Position numbers and translations under genes: made by a program. From positions 1 to 43,338 of the forward strand of contig JAUIGB010000006.1 of NCBI GenBank assembly GCA_030429975.1: a DNA stretch of 43,338 bases, written 5' to 3'. Positions within the stretch are counted from its first letter, which is position 1; each line of letters begins with the position of its first letter. Origin of the DNA: a bacterium. GTDB lineage: Bacteria; Patescibacteriota; Saccharimonadia; Saccharimonadales; Saccharimonadaceae. Under the pieces are notes generated by a model. That model made no database searches. It was not told the DNA's origin and saw only the letters and a program-made list of their open reading frames with translations. Of the stretch, positions 29,221 through 38,155 are shown one piece after another.

Positions 29221-29655
29221 ATGGAATTTATCTTGGATAACATGAACGAACTAAATCTTTGGGCGGTCCTAGTGGCGGCTGCAGTACCATTTGTGGTTGG
29301 CTTTGTCTGGTACGACATGAAGGCCGGCTTTGGCAAACGATGGGCGAAATTAGTTGGCCTGAGCAAAAAGGATATAGAAAAGACGGATGGCATGGCTATG
29401 ACATTTGCGGTTTTGGCTGTTTTCTCGCTAGCTACCGCTGTGATATTGGCATGTATGATGCGCGTGCTTGATATAACGGGCATATACGAGAGCGCCGTGT
29501 TTGGCGTTATTGTTGGTCTCGTGTTACGAGGTGGTGCTCACTTCATCCATAACGGCTTTTCCAAAAGGCCAATGGAATTAACTTTACTAGACGCTGGTCA
29601 TGACATGGTCTCAATCGTAGCGATGACGGTTGTATTAGGACTCTGGGCATTCTAG
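29221..29655 (+). CDS. DUF1761 membrane protein
   Basis: This 144-aa protein has four membrane helices (about 15-32, 60-80, 92-108 and 122-142) with WAVLVAAAVPFVVGFVWYD at the start, GKRWAKLVG, and GAHFIHNGFSKRPMEL, matching the DUF1761 pattern. The function of the family is unknown. SD AGGAG lies 5 nt before the ATG. It ends at a bidirectional terminator shared with the MMPL gene. Confidence 0.88.
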   Translation: MEFILDNMNELNLWAVLVAAAVPFVVGFVWYDMKAGFGKRWAKLVGLSKKDIEKTDGMAMTFAVLAVFSLATAVILACMMRVLDITGIYESAVFGVIVGLVLRGGAHFIHNGFSKRPMELTLLDAGHDMVSIVAMTVVLGLWAF

Positions 29656-29668
29656 AAATATGAAGCTT

Positions 29669-29700
29669 TAAAAATGCGGCTCCTAGAAGCCGCATTTTTA
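29669..29700. terminator. Bidirectional intrinsic terminator
   Basis: TAAAAATGCGGCT and AGCCGCATTTTTA form a 13-bp stem with A/T runs on both sides between the convergent DUF1761 and MMPL genes. Confidence 0.92.
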
Positions 29701-29712
29701 TTATTGTTACAA

Positions 29713-32028
29713 TTATTTCTTTGGTTTTCGCCAAAGCTTGGATGGCCACCACATCGGGGGACCTACTTCCAGCGTCAATGCCGGCACTAGTAGTGACCGG
29801 ACAACGATCGTGTCGAGCAGGACGCCAAATGCGACTATGAATGCAATTTGAACTAGGAACAAAATCGGTATCACGCTCAATGCCGAGAACGTAGCGGCCA
29901 AAACAATTCCAGCGCTCGTGATAACACCGCCCGTTACCACTAGGCCTTTTATAGTGCCCTTTGCCACGCCAGACTTAATAGTTTCTTCTCGTACACGAGT
30001 CATTAGGAATATGTTGTAATCAATGCCAAGAGCTACCAAAAACACAAAGCTGAATATGATAACCGCGGGATCAGCACCAGCGAACTCCCATACATGGTTG
30101 AATAGAAGCGCCGCGATGCCAATTGCTGCCCCGAACGATAGTACCGTTGTCATCAACAATAATAAAGGCGCGACGATGGCACGAAGTAACAACATCAAGA
30201 TTATCGTTATTGCTAACAGTATAGCCGGCATCACTACTTGAACATCACGCATGGCCGAACGGTTAGTGTCTAATTGAATGGCGCTGGTTCCGCCAATAAT
30301 TGAATTTCTGTCGATTTTCTCTATCTTATCGCGCAATCTCTCGACTGTTTCTCGCGCTACCAAGGAATCTGCAGCATCAGCCAGAGTAACCTGTAATAAC
30401 ACTTGCCCCCTAGACACATTCAACTCTGCTTTTTTAAATGGATCAGCTTTCTCGACCAACTCGTCTACGCTTGGCACCTTGGCAACAGCCGATTGATATG
30501 CCGAGTCACGATACTCCACGGGCAGGCCGGCCATAGATTCGTTGATTGTTTCACGAATGGAAGCCAGTTGCGCATCACGCTCTTTTTTGACTTCCTTTCT
30601 GATTTTGTTATATACCTCGTCCGCTGCGGCTCCCAAAGGCATCGAACCAGAATCGAGTCCACTAACGCTACCTGCCACGCTGTCCACGCCCTTGTCGGCC
30701 TCGAGCATTGATATAGTATCGTCCAATGTATCTTCATCTGTAATAACAAGTGCCGGCGATCCAGATCCAGCGGCGAAATGTTTATCGATAATTTTTTGAC
30801 CCTCTACAGCCTCGGACTTACCCAGTACCAAGCTACTCTGTGACACGCCCTCGGCCCTTAGTTGTGGCACGCCAAAACACGCCGCTACTAGTAGTACTAC
30901 GCACCCCATCCATATACGTCGAGGATGTTTACGAACTAGTCCACCTACTTTTGCCCAGACGGGATGATTAGATATATAGTGCTGTTCAGCTTTGCCTTTT
31001 ATGTATTTTGGTTTTCGTGGCCAAAACACGCTTCGACCAGCCAATAGCAACAAAGACGGCAGTAGTGTCAAGGCGACCAGTACGGACAGCGCGATTCCCA
31101 GGCCACCTACGGGACCAAGTGCCTTGTTCGAACCAAGGTCTGATAGCAATAGACACAACAGTCCCGCGGAAACCGTCGCGCCAGCCGCGATAATTGGTTC
31201 GTACGATGATTTCAAGGCGGCCAATGTCGCCTTCCATTTATCTACATGATCAGTTAGTTCTTCGCGATATCGAGCAATGTATAGCAATGAATAATCGGTT
31301 GCCGCGCCAATTACTAATATGAACAATATTCCTTGCACCTGGCCATTTATTTGTACGATATCAGCGCGCGCTAATTCAACGACCAACCATACCGCGACGG
31401 CCAGCGCCGCCATAGCGGAAAACAGAACAATAAACGGCAACAAAGGCGAACGATAAACAACTAATAATATTAGGAATACGACGGACAGCGCGACTATCAG
31501 TAACGTACTATCTATGCCAGAGAAGGCATCTTGTAAGTCCCTCGCGAAGGACGCGGCCCCCGTTAGGGTATAGTCCATGGCTAAATTCGCGTCATCCAGC
31601 TCACTCCGCACTTCTTTAAAAAGAGTCTTGAAATCAGCATCGCTCTGGAGTGGCAATATCGAAATTACCGCCTTTTCGTCCTCGGACTTTATAGGTGGCG
31701 CGGCTTCACCTACTATCGCCTCGTTCTCTGCGAGTATTTCGGTGACGTTAGTAATTTGCTCTACATGAGTCTCGGTCAGTTTTTTGCCGTCATTCTCAAA
31801 TGCTATTACCAATGGTATCGACTTTTTGTCAGAAAACTCATCTAATCGATTATTGACCTTGGTAGCATCGGCATTTTCGGGCAAGAATGTCGTTAAATCA
31901 GTGCTAGATTCTTCGGTAATTTGTTCAAAAAACTGTCCACCAAATCCAGCAAGCGCTATCCAAATCACTACCAAGAAACTTGGTAGAGCTACCCTCAGCC
32001 ATTTTGGTACGCTTGCTTTTTTTGGCAT
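29713..32028 (-). CDS. MMPL/RND-family membrane exporter
   Basis: This 771-aa protein has 12 predicted membrane helices in the RND/MMPL pattern: one N-terminal helix, a large extracytoplasmic loop (about 35-170), five helices, a second N-terminal-like helix (about 377-395), a second large loop and five more helices. GAATDYSLLYIARYRE and GIDYNIFLMTRVREE are the two repeated proton-relay segments. It probably exports lipids or hydrophobic compounds using the proton gradient. The extended -10 TGGTAAACT ends 7 nt before the ATG (leaderless). The terminator is shared with DUF1761. Confidence 0.94.
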   Translation of the reverse strand: MPKKASVPKWLRVALPSFLVVIWIALAGFGGQFFEQITEESSTDLTTFLPENADATKVNNRLDEFSDKKSIPLVIAFENDGKKLTETHVEQITNVTEILAENEAIVGEAAPPIKSEDEKAVISILPLQSDADFKTLFKEVRSELDDANLAMDYTLTGAASFARDLQDAFSGIDSTLLIVALSVVFLILLVVYRSPLLPFIVLFSAMAALAVAVWLVVELARADIVQINGQVQGILFILVIGAATDYSLLYIARYREELTDHVDKWKATLAALKSSYEPIIAAGATVSAGLLCLLLSDLGSNKALGPVGGLGIALSVLVALTLLPSLLLLAGRSVFWPRKPKYIKGKAEQHYISNHPVWAKVGGLVRKHPRRIWMGCVVLLVAACFGVPQLRAEGVSQSSLVLGKSEAVEGQKIIDKHFAAGSGSPALVITDEDTLDDTISMLEADKGVDSVAGSVSGLDSGSMPLGAAADEVYNKIRKEVKKERDAQLASIRETINESMAGLPVEYRDSAYQSAVAKVPSVDELVEKADPFKKAELNVSRGQVLLQVTLADAADSLVARETVERLRDKIEKIDRNSIIGGTSAIQLDTNRSAMRDVQVVMPAILLAITIILMLLLRAIVAPLLLLMTTVLSFGAAIGIAALLFNHVWEFAGADPAVIIFSFVFLVALGIDYNIFLMTRVREETIKSGVAKGTIKGLVVTGGVITSAGIVLAATFSALSVIPILFLVQIAFIVAFGVLLDTIVVRSLLVPALTLEVGPPMWWPSKLWRKPKK

Positions 32029-32035
32029 CTACTCT

Positions 32036-32041
32036 AGTTTA
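32036..32041 (-). promoter_or_regulatory. -10 of the MMPL gene
   Basis: TAAACT preceded by TGG (extended -10) on the minus strand, 7 nt before the ATG at 32028. Confidence 0.6.
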
Positions 32042-32053
32042 CCAAATCCGGAA

Positions 32054-32132
32054 TATAAAAGAACTCCCAATCGGGAGCTAACATGGAGATCGGGGGCGTG
32101 CCGCTAGTTGCGACACGCCCCCGTGAGTTTTT
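32054..32132. terminator. Two terminator-like hairpins between the SPFH and MMPL genes
   Basis: CGGGGGCGTG (32091-32100) and CACGCCCCCG (32114-32123) form a 10-bp stem with a T run on the plus strand; CTCCC (32064-32068) and GGGAG (32073-32077) form a small stem followed on the minus strand by TTCTTTTAT. The second would end transcription of the SPFH gene; the first faces the opposite way and no plus-strand gene ends here. Confidence 0.65.
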
Positions 32133-32172
32133 TTCGGCTAGACCGATGGAAACATCTGCTCCGTGTTTGGGA

Positions 32173-33270
32173 TTATCCGCCCGGCTGAGGGGCTGGTGTT
32201 GGCGTTAGCGTGGGAGCCGGCGCCGGTTGCGGAGGTGCGGGCAATGACAGAATCGGTGCGCTGCCGTCCTGCGGAGCGATCACGATCATGTTGCCCTTTT
32301 CCGACGCGACCTTCAGAGCTTCGTACCACTTGGTGGTCAGAACTTGCTCGTTCAGCCGATTCTCGCACTGGTCAGCCGACTTCGGCGTCACCACCAGGAC
32401 CTCGTCATTGACTCCGTCGCCGTTGATGTCCTTGGTGTTATCCAGTTCGGTGTCAGCACCGCAACGAAGAATCTGATCAGCGTCGGCCTCACCCTGCGCA
32501 GTGACTCGAAGCGTGTTCGCGTCGATCATCGCCTTGTCGAACAGTGCCTTTGCCGACTGCACGTGCTGCTGATTGGCGACGACTTCGCTGATTGCCTCTT
32601 CGGTCTTCTCGTCCAGCGTGATGCTGCCGATGTTGACCTGATCGATGACCACGCCCTTCGGGCCCAGAGCATCCTGAAGCGCCACTTTGACATCAGACGC
32701 ATAGATGTCACGCCGTTCCTTGATCTTGATTGGCGTGAACCTGGGACCGACATCGCGCGAGATCGCACGCATCTGCGGTTTGATGGCGTTGTTCATCAGA
32801 CCCTCGAGGTCCTTGAACTCGTTGTAGACACCCTCGACCGCATCCGGACGGATGCTGTAGATGGTCGTCATCGACACGAACGCCGTGGCGCCACCCTGCA
32901 CCGGAACGGTCAACTCGGCGCCGTCCTTGCCCTGTTCGATCACGTTATTCGAACCGTCCTTGATGGTGAACATCTCGACGGACTGGTTGCGAATGTTGAA
33001 CGTGACAGTCTTTTCCCAAGGCTTCTTGAAGTGCATGCCGGGCTCTTGGCTGACGCCCGACACCGTACCGGTGAATGAACGAATCAACTGTGCCTGACCG
33101 GGATCCTGGGTAAAGACTGACCCAAATCCCCATGTGAGCGCGAACGCTACCACGGCAACGACAGCGACCAAGGCACCAAGCCTCTTGTTTTGTCGTCGCT
33201 TCGCAACCACCCAGTAGCCCAGACCGCAAAGCGCCACTAGTCCAAACAGGACCAGAAACACCAGTGCCAT
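32173..33270 (-). CDS. SPFH/band-7 (prohibitin-like) membrane protein
   Basis: This 365-aa protein has two N-terminal membrane helices (about 2-22 and 32-52), a band-7 domain (GMHFKKPWEKTVTFNIRNQS; MRAISRDVGPRF; VIDQVNIGSITL), a helical stalk (EEAISEVVANQQHVQSAKAL), a DINGDGVNDEV stretch like a Ca-binding loop, and a Pro-rich C-terminus. SPFH proteins form membrane-organising cages. GC-rich, C-ending codon use contrasts sharply with the flanking genes. A leader of about 100 nt with hairpins and an SD (TTGGAGG) precede the ATG. Confidence 0.9.
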   Translation of the reverse strand: MALVFLVLFGLVALCGLGYWVVAKRRQNKRLGALVAVVAVVAFALTWGFGSVFTQDPGQAQLIRSFTGTVSGVSQEPGMHFKKPWEKTVTFNIRNQSVEMFTIKDGSNNVIEQGKDGAELTVPVQGGATAFVSMTTIYSIRPDAVEGVYNEFKDLEGLMNNAIKPQMRAISRDVGPRFTPIKIKERRDIYASDVKVALQDALGPKGVVIDQVNIGSITLDEKTEEAISEVVANQQHVQSAKALFDKAMIDANTLRVTAQGEADADQILRCGADTELDNTKDINGDGVNDEVLVVTPKSADQCENRLNEQVLTTKWYEALKVASEKGNMIVIAPQDGSAPILSLPAPPQPAPAPTLTPTPAPQPGG

Positions 33271-33456
33271 AGTTTACCTCCAAATATTCCCTATTGCAGA
33301 TACAGTCTGCGGCTGCAGGATTTTCATCCCGTACGTATTGCCGACCCTCACCACAAGACACACAGAACGAATATCGGTTATATATTATATAATTTCATTG
33401 GAATTATTGCAATATTATTTCTTTGTATTTTGTGTGAATTCGTATATAGGAGTATG
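33271..33456. other. Divergent promoter region of the SPFH and glycosidase genes
   Basis: The minus-strand leader holds a GCAGA/TCTGC hairpin and the GGAGG SD. The AT-rich stretch at 33376-33420 supplies TATAAT-like -10 sequences for both directions. The plus side has AGGAG (33448-33452) before the glycosidase ATG. Confidence 0.45.
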
Positions 33457-34830
33457 ATGAATATACCAACTGTTATGGAGCCCGATTTCAATAAAATCGA
33501 ACAGCGCGCGTGGGACGTATTGCGGATGAATAATCGCGGTACTCATACGGTGCCCTCCAGCGGACATAAAAACACAAAACACGAGATGTACGGCCACTCC
33601 TGGCTATGGGATGGCGCGGCGCATGCGATAGGAATAGCGCACCGCGACCCTCGATTTGCCGCCACGGAGCTAGATCATATATTACAGGCGCAGTGGCAAA
33701 ATGGAATGGTTCCACACATGAGATTCCGCGATGGTAGTCTGGATCGTTATTATTGGATGGCACATATATTACATCCGCACTCGCACGATTCCATACATGG
33801 TTCGGGAATCACACAACCACCAGTGTTGGCTGACGCCGTTCAGCGCGTGAGTCGACGCATGGAAGGTGACGACAGACGTGCCTTCGTGGACAATGCCCTG
33901 GGACGACTAATTCGATACCACGAATGGATTTACGCTGAACGTGACCCAGCCGGCGATGGTGGCATGGTTACATTGCACCCATGGGAGCATGGCCACGATA
34001 ATTCACCACGATCTATCGAGCCTTTGCGCGAATATGAAAACGGGACTTTGGGTATGGCGGTTCGTGGTTTGTATTCTGTTATTCATCTATTCCGCAGGGA
34101 TCTAAAGAACGCGCCAGCCGAACAACGGGCCAGTCGCGACGCCGCTCGTCTAATGACGCAAAACTTCATATCATTGCTCGTGGCTGGTTACGATATTGAT
34201 AAAATCCGCGGGCACATACCCTTGCACGAAGACGTCCATATGACCAGTGTCTTGGCCCGCAACAACCAAGTGTTGACCGAGCTAGCCCATGAGTCTGGCG
34301 TGACGTTGCCAGAAAGTTTGCGAGAAAACATGGCACGAACCATAGATAATTTCGAATCGATGCGCGATCCTACCACCGGGCTATACCTCAACAAAGACTC
34401 AGAAACGGGGAAGTTAGTTCCAATCGTAACGTCCGCGTCACTAGAACCACTAGCTATCGCCGACCAGTTACCACCGGAACACGTCGACAAGTTGGTGCAA
34501 CACCTCCGGGATCCAAAATCTTTTGGTTTGCGTTATGGTTTGCCATCCGTGCCAAAAGACTCGCCGTACTATCGCCAATACGAATATTGGTCTGGCGCGG
34601 CATGGACCTATCCGGAATGGATAATAGCCGATGGGCTAGAGCGCGCTGGCCATCATGATGTCGCCCGCGATATTGCCGCGTTGTCGATAAAACGTGCTAG
34701 CTATAGTGACTTTCATGAATACGCGTCGCCCGAAACGGCCGAAGGTTGCGGCGCGCCAAACTTTTCGTGGACTGCAGCCCAAACCATCGACCATATTCGC
34801 CGTTTTTATCCCGAATCACAAGCAATTTAG
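33457..34830 (+). CDS. GH63/MGH-like (alpha/alpha)6 glycoside hydrolase
   Basis: This 457-aa protein resembles mannosylglycerate/glucosylglycerate hydrolases and GH63-type enzymes: HSWLWDGAAHAIGIAHRDP, QWQNGMVPHMRF, a HPWEHGHDNSPR motif (W-E-x-G-x-D-N-S-P), and a C-terminal GCGAPNFSWTAA. The substrate is inferred as an alpha-glucoside, possibly a compatible solute. Start: AGGAG (33448-33452) favours ATG 33457 (4-nt spacing) over ATG 33454. Confidence 0.82.
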   Translation: MNIPTVMEPDFNKIEQRAWDVLRMNNRGTHTVPSSGHKNTKHEMYGHSWLWDGAAHAIGIAHRDPRFAATELDHILQAQWQNGMVPHMRFRDGSLDRYYWMAHILHPHSHDSIHGSGITQPPVLADAVQRVSRRMEGDDRRAFVDNALGRLIRYHEWIYAERDPAGDGGMVTLHPWEHGHDNSPRSIEPLREYENGTLGMAVRGLYSVIHLFRRDLKNAPAEQRASRDAARLMTQNFISLLVAGYDIDKIRGHIPLHEDVHMTSVLARNNQVLTELAHESGVTLPESLRENMARTIDNFESMRDPTTGLYLNKDSETGKLVPIVTSASLEPLAIADQLPPEHVDKLVQHLRDPKSFGLRYGLPSVPKDSPYYRQYEYWSGAAWTYPEWIIADGLERAGHHDVARDIAALSIKRASYSDFHEYASPETAEGCGAPNFSWTAAQTIDHIRRFYPESQAI

Positions 34831-34842
34831 AAAATGGTACGA

Positions 34843-34870
34843 CCCCACGGTTTTACCCGTGGGGCCTTTG
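34843..34870. terminator. Hairpin between convergent genes
   Basis: CCCCACGG and CCGTGGGG form an 8-bp stem with loop TTTTAC, 12 nt after the glycosidase stop. The T run is poor (CCTTTG); it may terminate both converging transcripts weakly. Confidence 0.6.
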
Positions 34871-34877
34871 ACCAAAA

Positions 34878-35441
34878 TCATCCTTTGTGGCGCTTCGGGA
34901 TGATTTCGGTCTGATAGTGGAAGTCGTCTCTCTCTTTGTTGTGCTTGAGATTCTCGCGATCTTTCGGGATGAGACTATTGATGTAGCCCGCCCCCTTTTC
35001 GCCATACTCATTCAACTTGAGAGCTTCCGGCACGGTCGGAACAAGGGACAGTTCAACCTTGTCCGTCACCTGACCACGCTCGCCGTTTCGGTCCGATTCC
35101 GGTCGATACTTCACTTGTGTTCGGTGGCCATTGACCAACCAAATGCAAGAGTAGGTATTTCCCAGTCGATCCCACGGCGATTCCATACTGCCGGTGGCGC
35201 TGAACTCCTGACCGGTGTCAGGGTTGCGCAATTTCAGGGTCAGCTTTGGCGCCGACAGGTTATTGCCGGAGTAACGAATCGCGATGACCTGCTCGGGGGT
35301 ACCGTGTAGTCTGTCGTTATTCGCATTGTCCCTGTACTCGACGTACTTGGCCCACTGGATCATCAAATCCAGCATGTTCTCAATCCCGGGTCCAGTCAAG
35401 ATGACGGCCCGTTCCATGGTTACTGCGACATTGAATCGCAT
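34878..35441 (-). CDS. GC-rich unknown protein, 187 aa
   Basis: No family is recognised. It is soluble and beta-rich in the first part (MRFNVAVTMERAVILTGPG) and ends in a very basic/polar tail (KDRENLKHNKERDDFHYQ). ATG 35441 has GAAGGG 7 nt upstream and a TATAAT-like -10 about 95 nt further up; the leader can form TGGGTG/CACCCA and GAG/CTC hairpins. GC-rich codons and a structured leader place it with the other GC-rich genes. Confidence 0.7.
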   Translation of the reverse strand: MRFNVAVTMERAVILTGPGIENMLDLMIQWAKYVEYRDNANNDRLHGTPEQVIAIRYSGNNLSAPKLTLKLRNPDTGQEFSATGSMESPWDRLGNTYSCIWLVNGHRTQVKYRPESDRNGERGQVTDKVELSLVPTVPEALKLNEYGEKGAGYINSLIPKDRENLKHNKERDDFHYQTEIIPKRHKG

Positions 35442-35560
35442 ATTTCTACCCTTCGATGTGCCCAATTTTGGCTGGGTGCCGACCGTTAGCGAGCAAACTC
35501 ACCCACTCTGTCATGCGACAAAGAATTAATATTATTATAACATAATAGCTATTTTAATCA

Positions 35561-35603
35561 ATAAATAGTTAACGTGTTAATTATTAACACGTTAACTATT
35601 TAT
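35561..35603. repeat. 43-bp palindrome over a stop codon: 20-bp arms, 3-nt spacer
   Basis: Perfect 20-bp inverted arms around TTA (35581-35583). The inner 14 bp of each arm (AGTTAACGTGTTAA and complement) match the element at 723-753 with the AC/GT bases exchanged between arms. The stop codon of the gene at 35596 (TAG) is inside it. No U-tract. Confidence 0.88.
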
Positions 35604-36024
35604 CTTGATGAAGCTTGGACCATTCATCATTGTCGTAGGCTTTTTTGATCAGCTTGCGCAATACCTGTTCGTCTACATCGGCTAGTTTTTTGATATATAT
35701 ACAGCCCTTGCCGTGTCCACACTTTCCCATTTCGTCTAGTAAGTCTTTGTACTGTGACGCGTCACACGACATATATAGTGATAGTTTGTCCTTGCGTGGA
35801 CTGAATCCAATTCGCATCCACTCGCCTTCTCGGCCGGACGCGTATTTATATTTGGCCACGCCAAATCCAATGATGCTACTTCCCCACATCACGGGCTTTT
35901 CGCCAGAAACTTCGCTCATTATTTCTATCAAAGTCTGGCTATCGCTCAGTTGTTCGTCGTCTAGCGTGTCTAATAAATCGCTAACTTTTTTATCATTGGG
36001 CAGGGTTATATTCTGTTTAGTCAT
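35596..36024 (-). CDS. DUF1801 (YdhG-like) protein
   Basis: This 142-aa protein has MWGSSIIGFGVAKYKYASGREGEWMRIGFSPRK and then CDASQYKDLLDEMGKCGHGKGCIYIKKL, matching DUF1801; the function is unknown, although relatives are linked to stress or iron uptake. The -10 TGTTATCAT ends 6 nt before the ATG (leaderless). The stop codon lies in the palindrome at 35561. Confidence 0.9.
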   Translation of the reverse strand: MTKQNITLPNDKKVSDLLDTLDDEQLSDSQTLIEIMSEVSGEKPVMWGSSIIGFGVAKYKYASGREGEWMRIGFSPRKDKLSLYMSCDASQYKDLLDEMGKCGHGKGCIYIKKLADVDEQVLRKLIKKAYDNDEWSKLHQDK

Positions 36025-36030
36025 GCAATC

Positions 36031-36036
36031 ATGATA
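36031..36036 (-). promoter_or_regulatory. -10 of the DUF1801 gene
   Basis: TATCAT preceded by TGT on the minus strand, exactly 6 nt before the ATG at 36024. Confidence 0.6.
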
Positions 36037-36050
36037 ACAGACGAACGTCT

Positions 36051-36863
36051 TTAACTAATTGCGTACATACTAGTCGACGCAAGTTCACGTAGGAATACTT
36101 CGTTCTTGCGTAGTGACTCGCATCCTTCTTCCTTCATTTTCCAATACACGTCCTTGGCGAGTTCAAAATCCAGCACGTCATTTGCGCCCTTGACCATATT
36201 GCTGACTTCAGCATCGGGATATATATGAACGGCTTTGCCACCGTGTTTTCGTTGCCATGTTTTCATTTGCCTGTTTAGGCGGTGCTCTAGAAATTGGCCA
36301 GCCGGTATACGCAAGTTGCCTACAGGTGGTTTGAAGTGCCTAGCAAATGCCGAGATAGTTATCAGATTGTGCGCACGAGGAGCAACGTCTGCGGAAGTAA
36401 TGGAACGCACGCCTCCATCTACGTATAATTTGCCGTCGATATGATGGGGCAGGAATAGTCCCGGAATAGTAGACGAGGCGGCGGCCTTGTCGGCGATGCT
36501 ATGATCTCGTAATTTTGCAGCACGCATATGAGGAACTTCAAATGCCATGGCGCGGAGGTTAAACGCATACTCGTCACCGAATACTTCGTTCATTACACCC
36601 TTCATATATCCAGGTTTATAGTTAGGGAAGCTTATCTGTGGAATATTTTCTACGTCCTCGTATGTTTTTCCAGATACGATTAGTCCACCAGATACCGAAC
36701 CACCCGACGTGCCTAATATCTCGGCATTTTGGGCTTCTATTCCGTATTCTTCCTGTAAGGTTTCTACAATTGCCATTTGGACAGCGATCGCATAGCTACC
36801 GCCGCCAGCAAGAGCAAGCGCTAGTTCCGGCCTGTCGTTGCTGTTTCGTAGAGTTTCTGACAT
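36051..36863 (-). CDS. Patatin-like phospholipase
   Basis: This 270-aa protein has ALAGGGSYA (oxyanion loop), GTSGGSVSGGL with the catalytic Ser, and DGGVRS with the catalytic Asp, as in patatin phospholipases. It is predicted to hydrolyse acyl ester bonds of lipids. The length is typical of the bacterial short form. SD GAGGAG precedes the ATG; TGCTATAAT supplies a promoter. Confidence 0.93.
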   Translation of the reverse strand: MSETLRNSNDRPELALALAGGGSYAIAVQMAIVETLQEEYGIEAQNAEILGTSGGSVSGGLIVSGKTYEDVENIPQISFPNYKPGYMKGVMNEVFGDEYAFNLRAMAFEVPHMRAAKLRDHSIADKAAASSTIPGLFLPHHIDGKLYVDGGVRSITSADVAPRAHNLITISAFARHFKPPVGNLRIPAGQFLEHRLNRQMKTWQRKHGGKAVHIYPDAEVSNMVKGANDVLDFELAKDVYWKMKEEGCESLRKNEVFLRELASTSMYAIS

Positions 36864-36996
36864 ATGTCTCCTCTGTTAACTCTGGCACCTACCTCTATAG
36901 ATGTCTATGTTACTATTATAGCATAATCGTTAATTTTTTTCAACACCTTGGCTATGGCGCTCATGGTAGAATAGTTATAAATCAACAGGAGAAAAT

Positions 36997-37803
36997 ATGC
37001 TAGTCAAAAACAAGGTATTCGTAGTAACCGGCGCAGGTGGCGGTATCGGTGGAGCCCTAGTGGCGGAACTTTTATCGCGTGGCGCGAAGGTATCGGCCGT
37101 GGATCTGAAGGGCGAGAGTCTGAACGCGCTAAAGACCAAACTTGATGCCAACGATAAACTATCGACCCACGCCGTGAACATCGCGGACCGAACGGCCGTC
37201 GAAAAATTACCAAAGGACGTAGAAAAAACACATGGTCATGTGGATGGAATAATAAATTGCGCCGGTATTGTACAGCCATTCGTAAAAATCAACGATCTGG
37301 AATTTGACGCCATAGAGCGCGTCATGAATGTCAATTTTTATGGCACGTTAAACATGACAAAGGCTTTTTTGCCTCATCTGCTGAAACGGCCGGAGGGTCA
37401 CGTTGCAAACGTTTCTAGTATGGGCGGTTTTTTACCAGTTCCTGGACAAGCCGTTTATGGTGCGTCAAAGGCCGCGGTAAAGTTGATGAGCGAAGGGCTA
37501 TTCGCCGAACTGTTGGACACGAACGTACACGTCACGACTATTTTTCCGGGCGCTACAAAGACCGATATTGGCAAAAACTCTGGCGTAAAAACGCCGGGTG
37601 GCGCCGATCCCGAAGAAGCTGCCAAAAAATTTCCAATGCTAACGCCAGAAAAGGCCGCCAAAATCATGATCGACGGTATCGAAAAAAACAAAGCGCAGAT
37701 ATTTACTGGAAAAGATTCAAAAATGATGAGCAAGCTTTATCGACTGAATCCAGTATTCGCGACAAAGTTCATTGCAAAGCAGATGGGATCATTACTGAAA
37801 TAA
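36997..37803 (+). CDS. SDR-family oxidoreductase
   Basis: This 268-aa short-chain dehydrogenase has TGAGGGIGGAL (cofactor), NCAGI, an active-site Ser, YGASKAA (Tyr-Lys), and PGATKTDIG. The tail (KAQIFTGKDSKMMSKLYRLN) resembles SDRs with a membrane-associated C-terminus. The substrate is unknown. SD AGGAG lies 5 nt before the ATG. It ends 4 bp before the convergent 111-aa gene. Confidence 0.93.
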   Translation: MLVKNKVFVVTGAGGGIGGALVAELLSRGAKVSAVDLKGESLNALKTKLDANDKLSTHAVNIADRTAVEKLPKDVEKTHGHVDGIINCAGIVQPFVKINDLEFDAIERVMNVNFYGTLNMTKAFLPHLLKRPEGHVANVSSMGGFLPVPGQAVYGASKAAVKLMSEGLFAELLDTNVHVTTIFPGATKTDIGKNSGVKTPGGADPEEAAKKFPMLTPEKAAKIMIDGIEKNKAQIFTGKDSKMMSKLYRLNPVFATKFIAKQMGSLLK

Positions 37804-37807
37804 CCGT

Positions 37808-38143
37808 CTATTGTTCAGCGGTTTCGACAGTGACTCCACAGTGACTTTGCAAGGCCTGAACCGCCAAATCAAAATCACCGAAATCACCAACGCCACCCCA
37901 CTGCGGAGCTTCTAATCCACTATTGTCCTCTTCGTATGGTCGCCAGTTTACTCGATAGTACGGCAATTCGGCGTTTGGATTATCAGAACTCTCATAAGTA
38001 ATTTCCCATATGGCGTACTGTTTGTCCTCGGTCCAGCATACCCATGCCCGACATCCGGTCATGTCAGTTTCCATACCATGATGTTCGTGAACGACGTTTC
38101 GCGCCATTCGCGGAACTTCCGGCTTTTGTGGTTGGTTCTCCAT
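37808..38143 (-). CDS. Unknown 111-aa protein
   Basis: No family is recognised. It has three Cys and an aromatic-rich middle (CRAWVCWTEDKQYAIWEITY; YYRVNWRPYEEDN), soluble. SD AGGAGGT is strong. It lies just downstream of nhaA (12-bp gap), so it may be co-expressed with it. Confidence 0.75.
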   Translation of the reverse strand: MENQPQKPEVPRMARNVVHEHHGMETDMTGCRAWVCWTEDKQYAIWEITYESSDNPNAELPYYRVNWRPYEEDNSGLEAPQWGGVGDFGDFDLAVQALQSHCGVTVETAEQ

Positions 38144-38155
38144 GTACCTCCTGGT

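Noticed and set aside
32173-33078. Long plus-strand frame (32344-33078) opposite the SPFH gene
   Set aside because: It is a mirror frame created by GC-rich codon use; the minus-strand protein has clear SPFH features.
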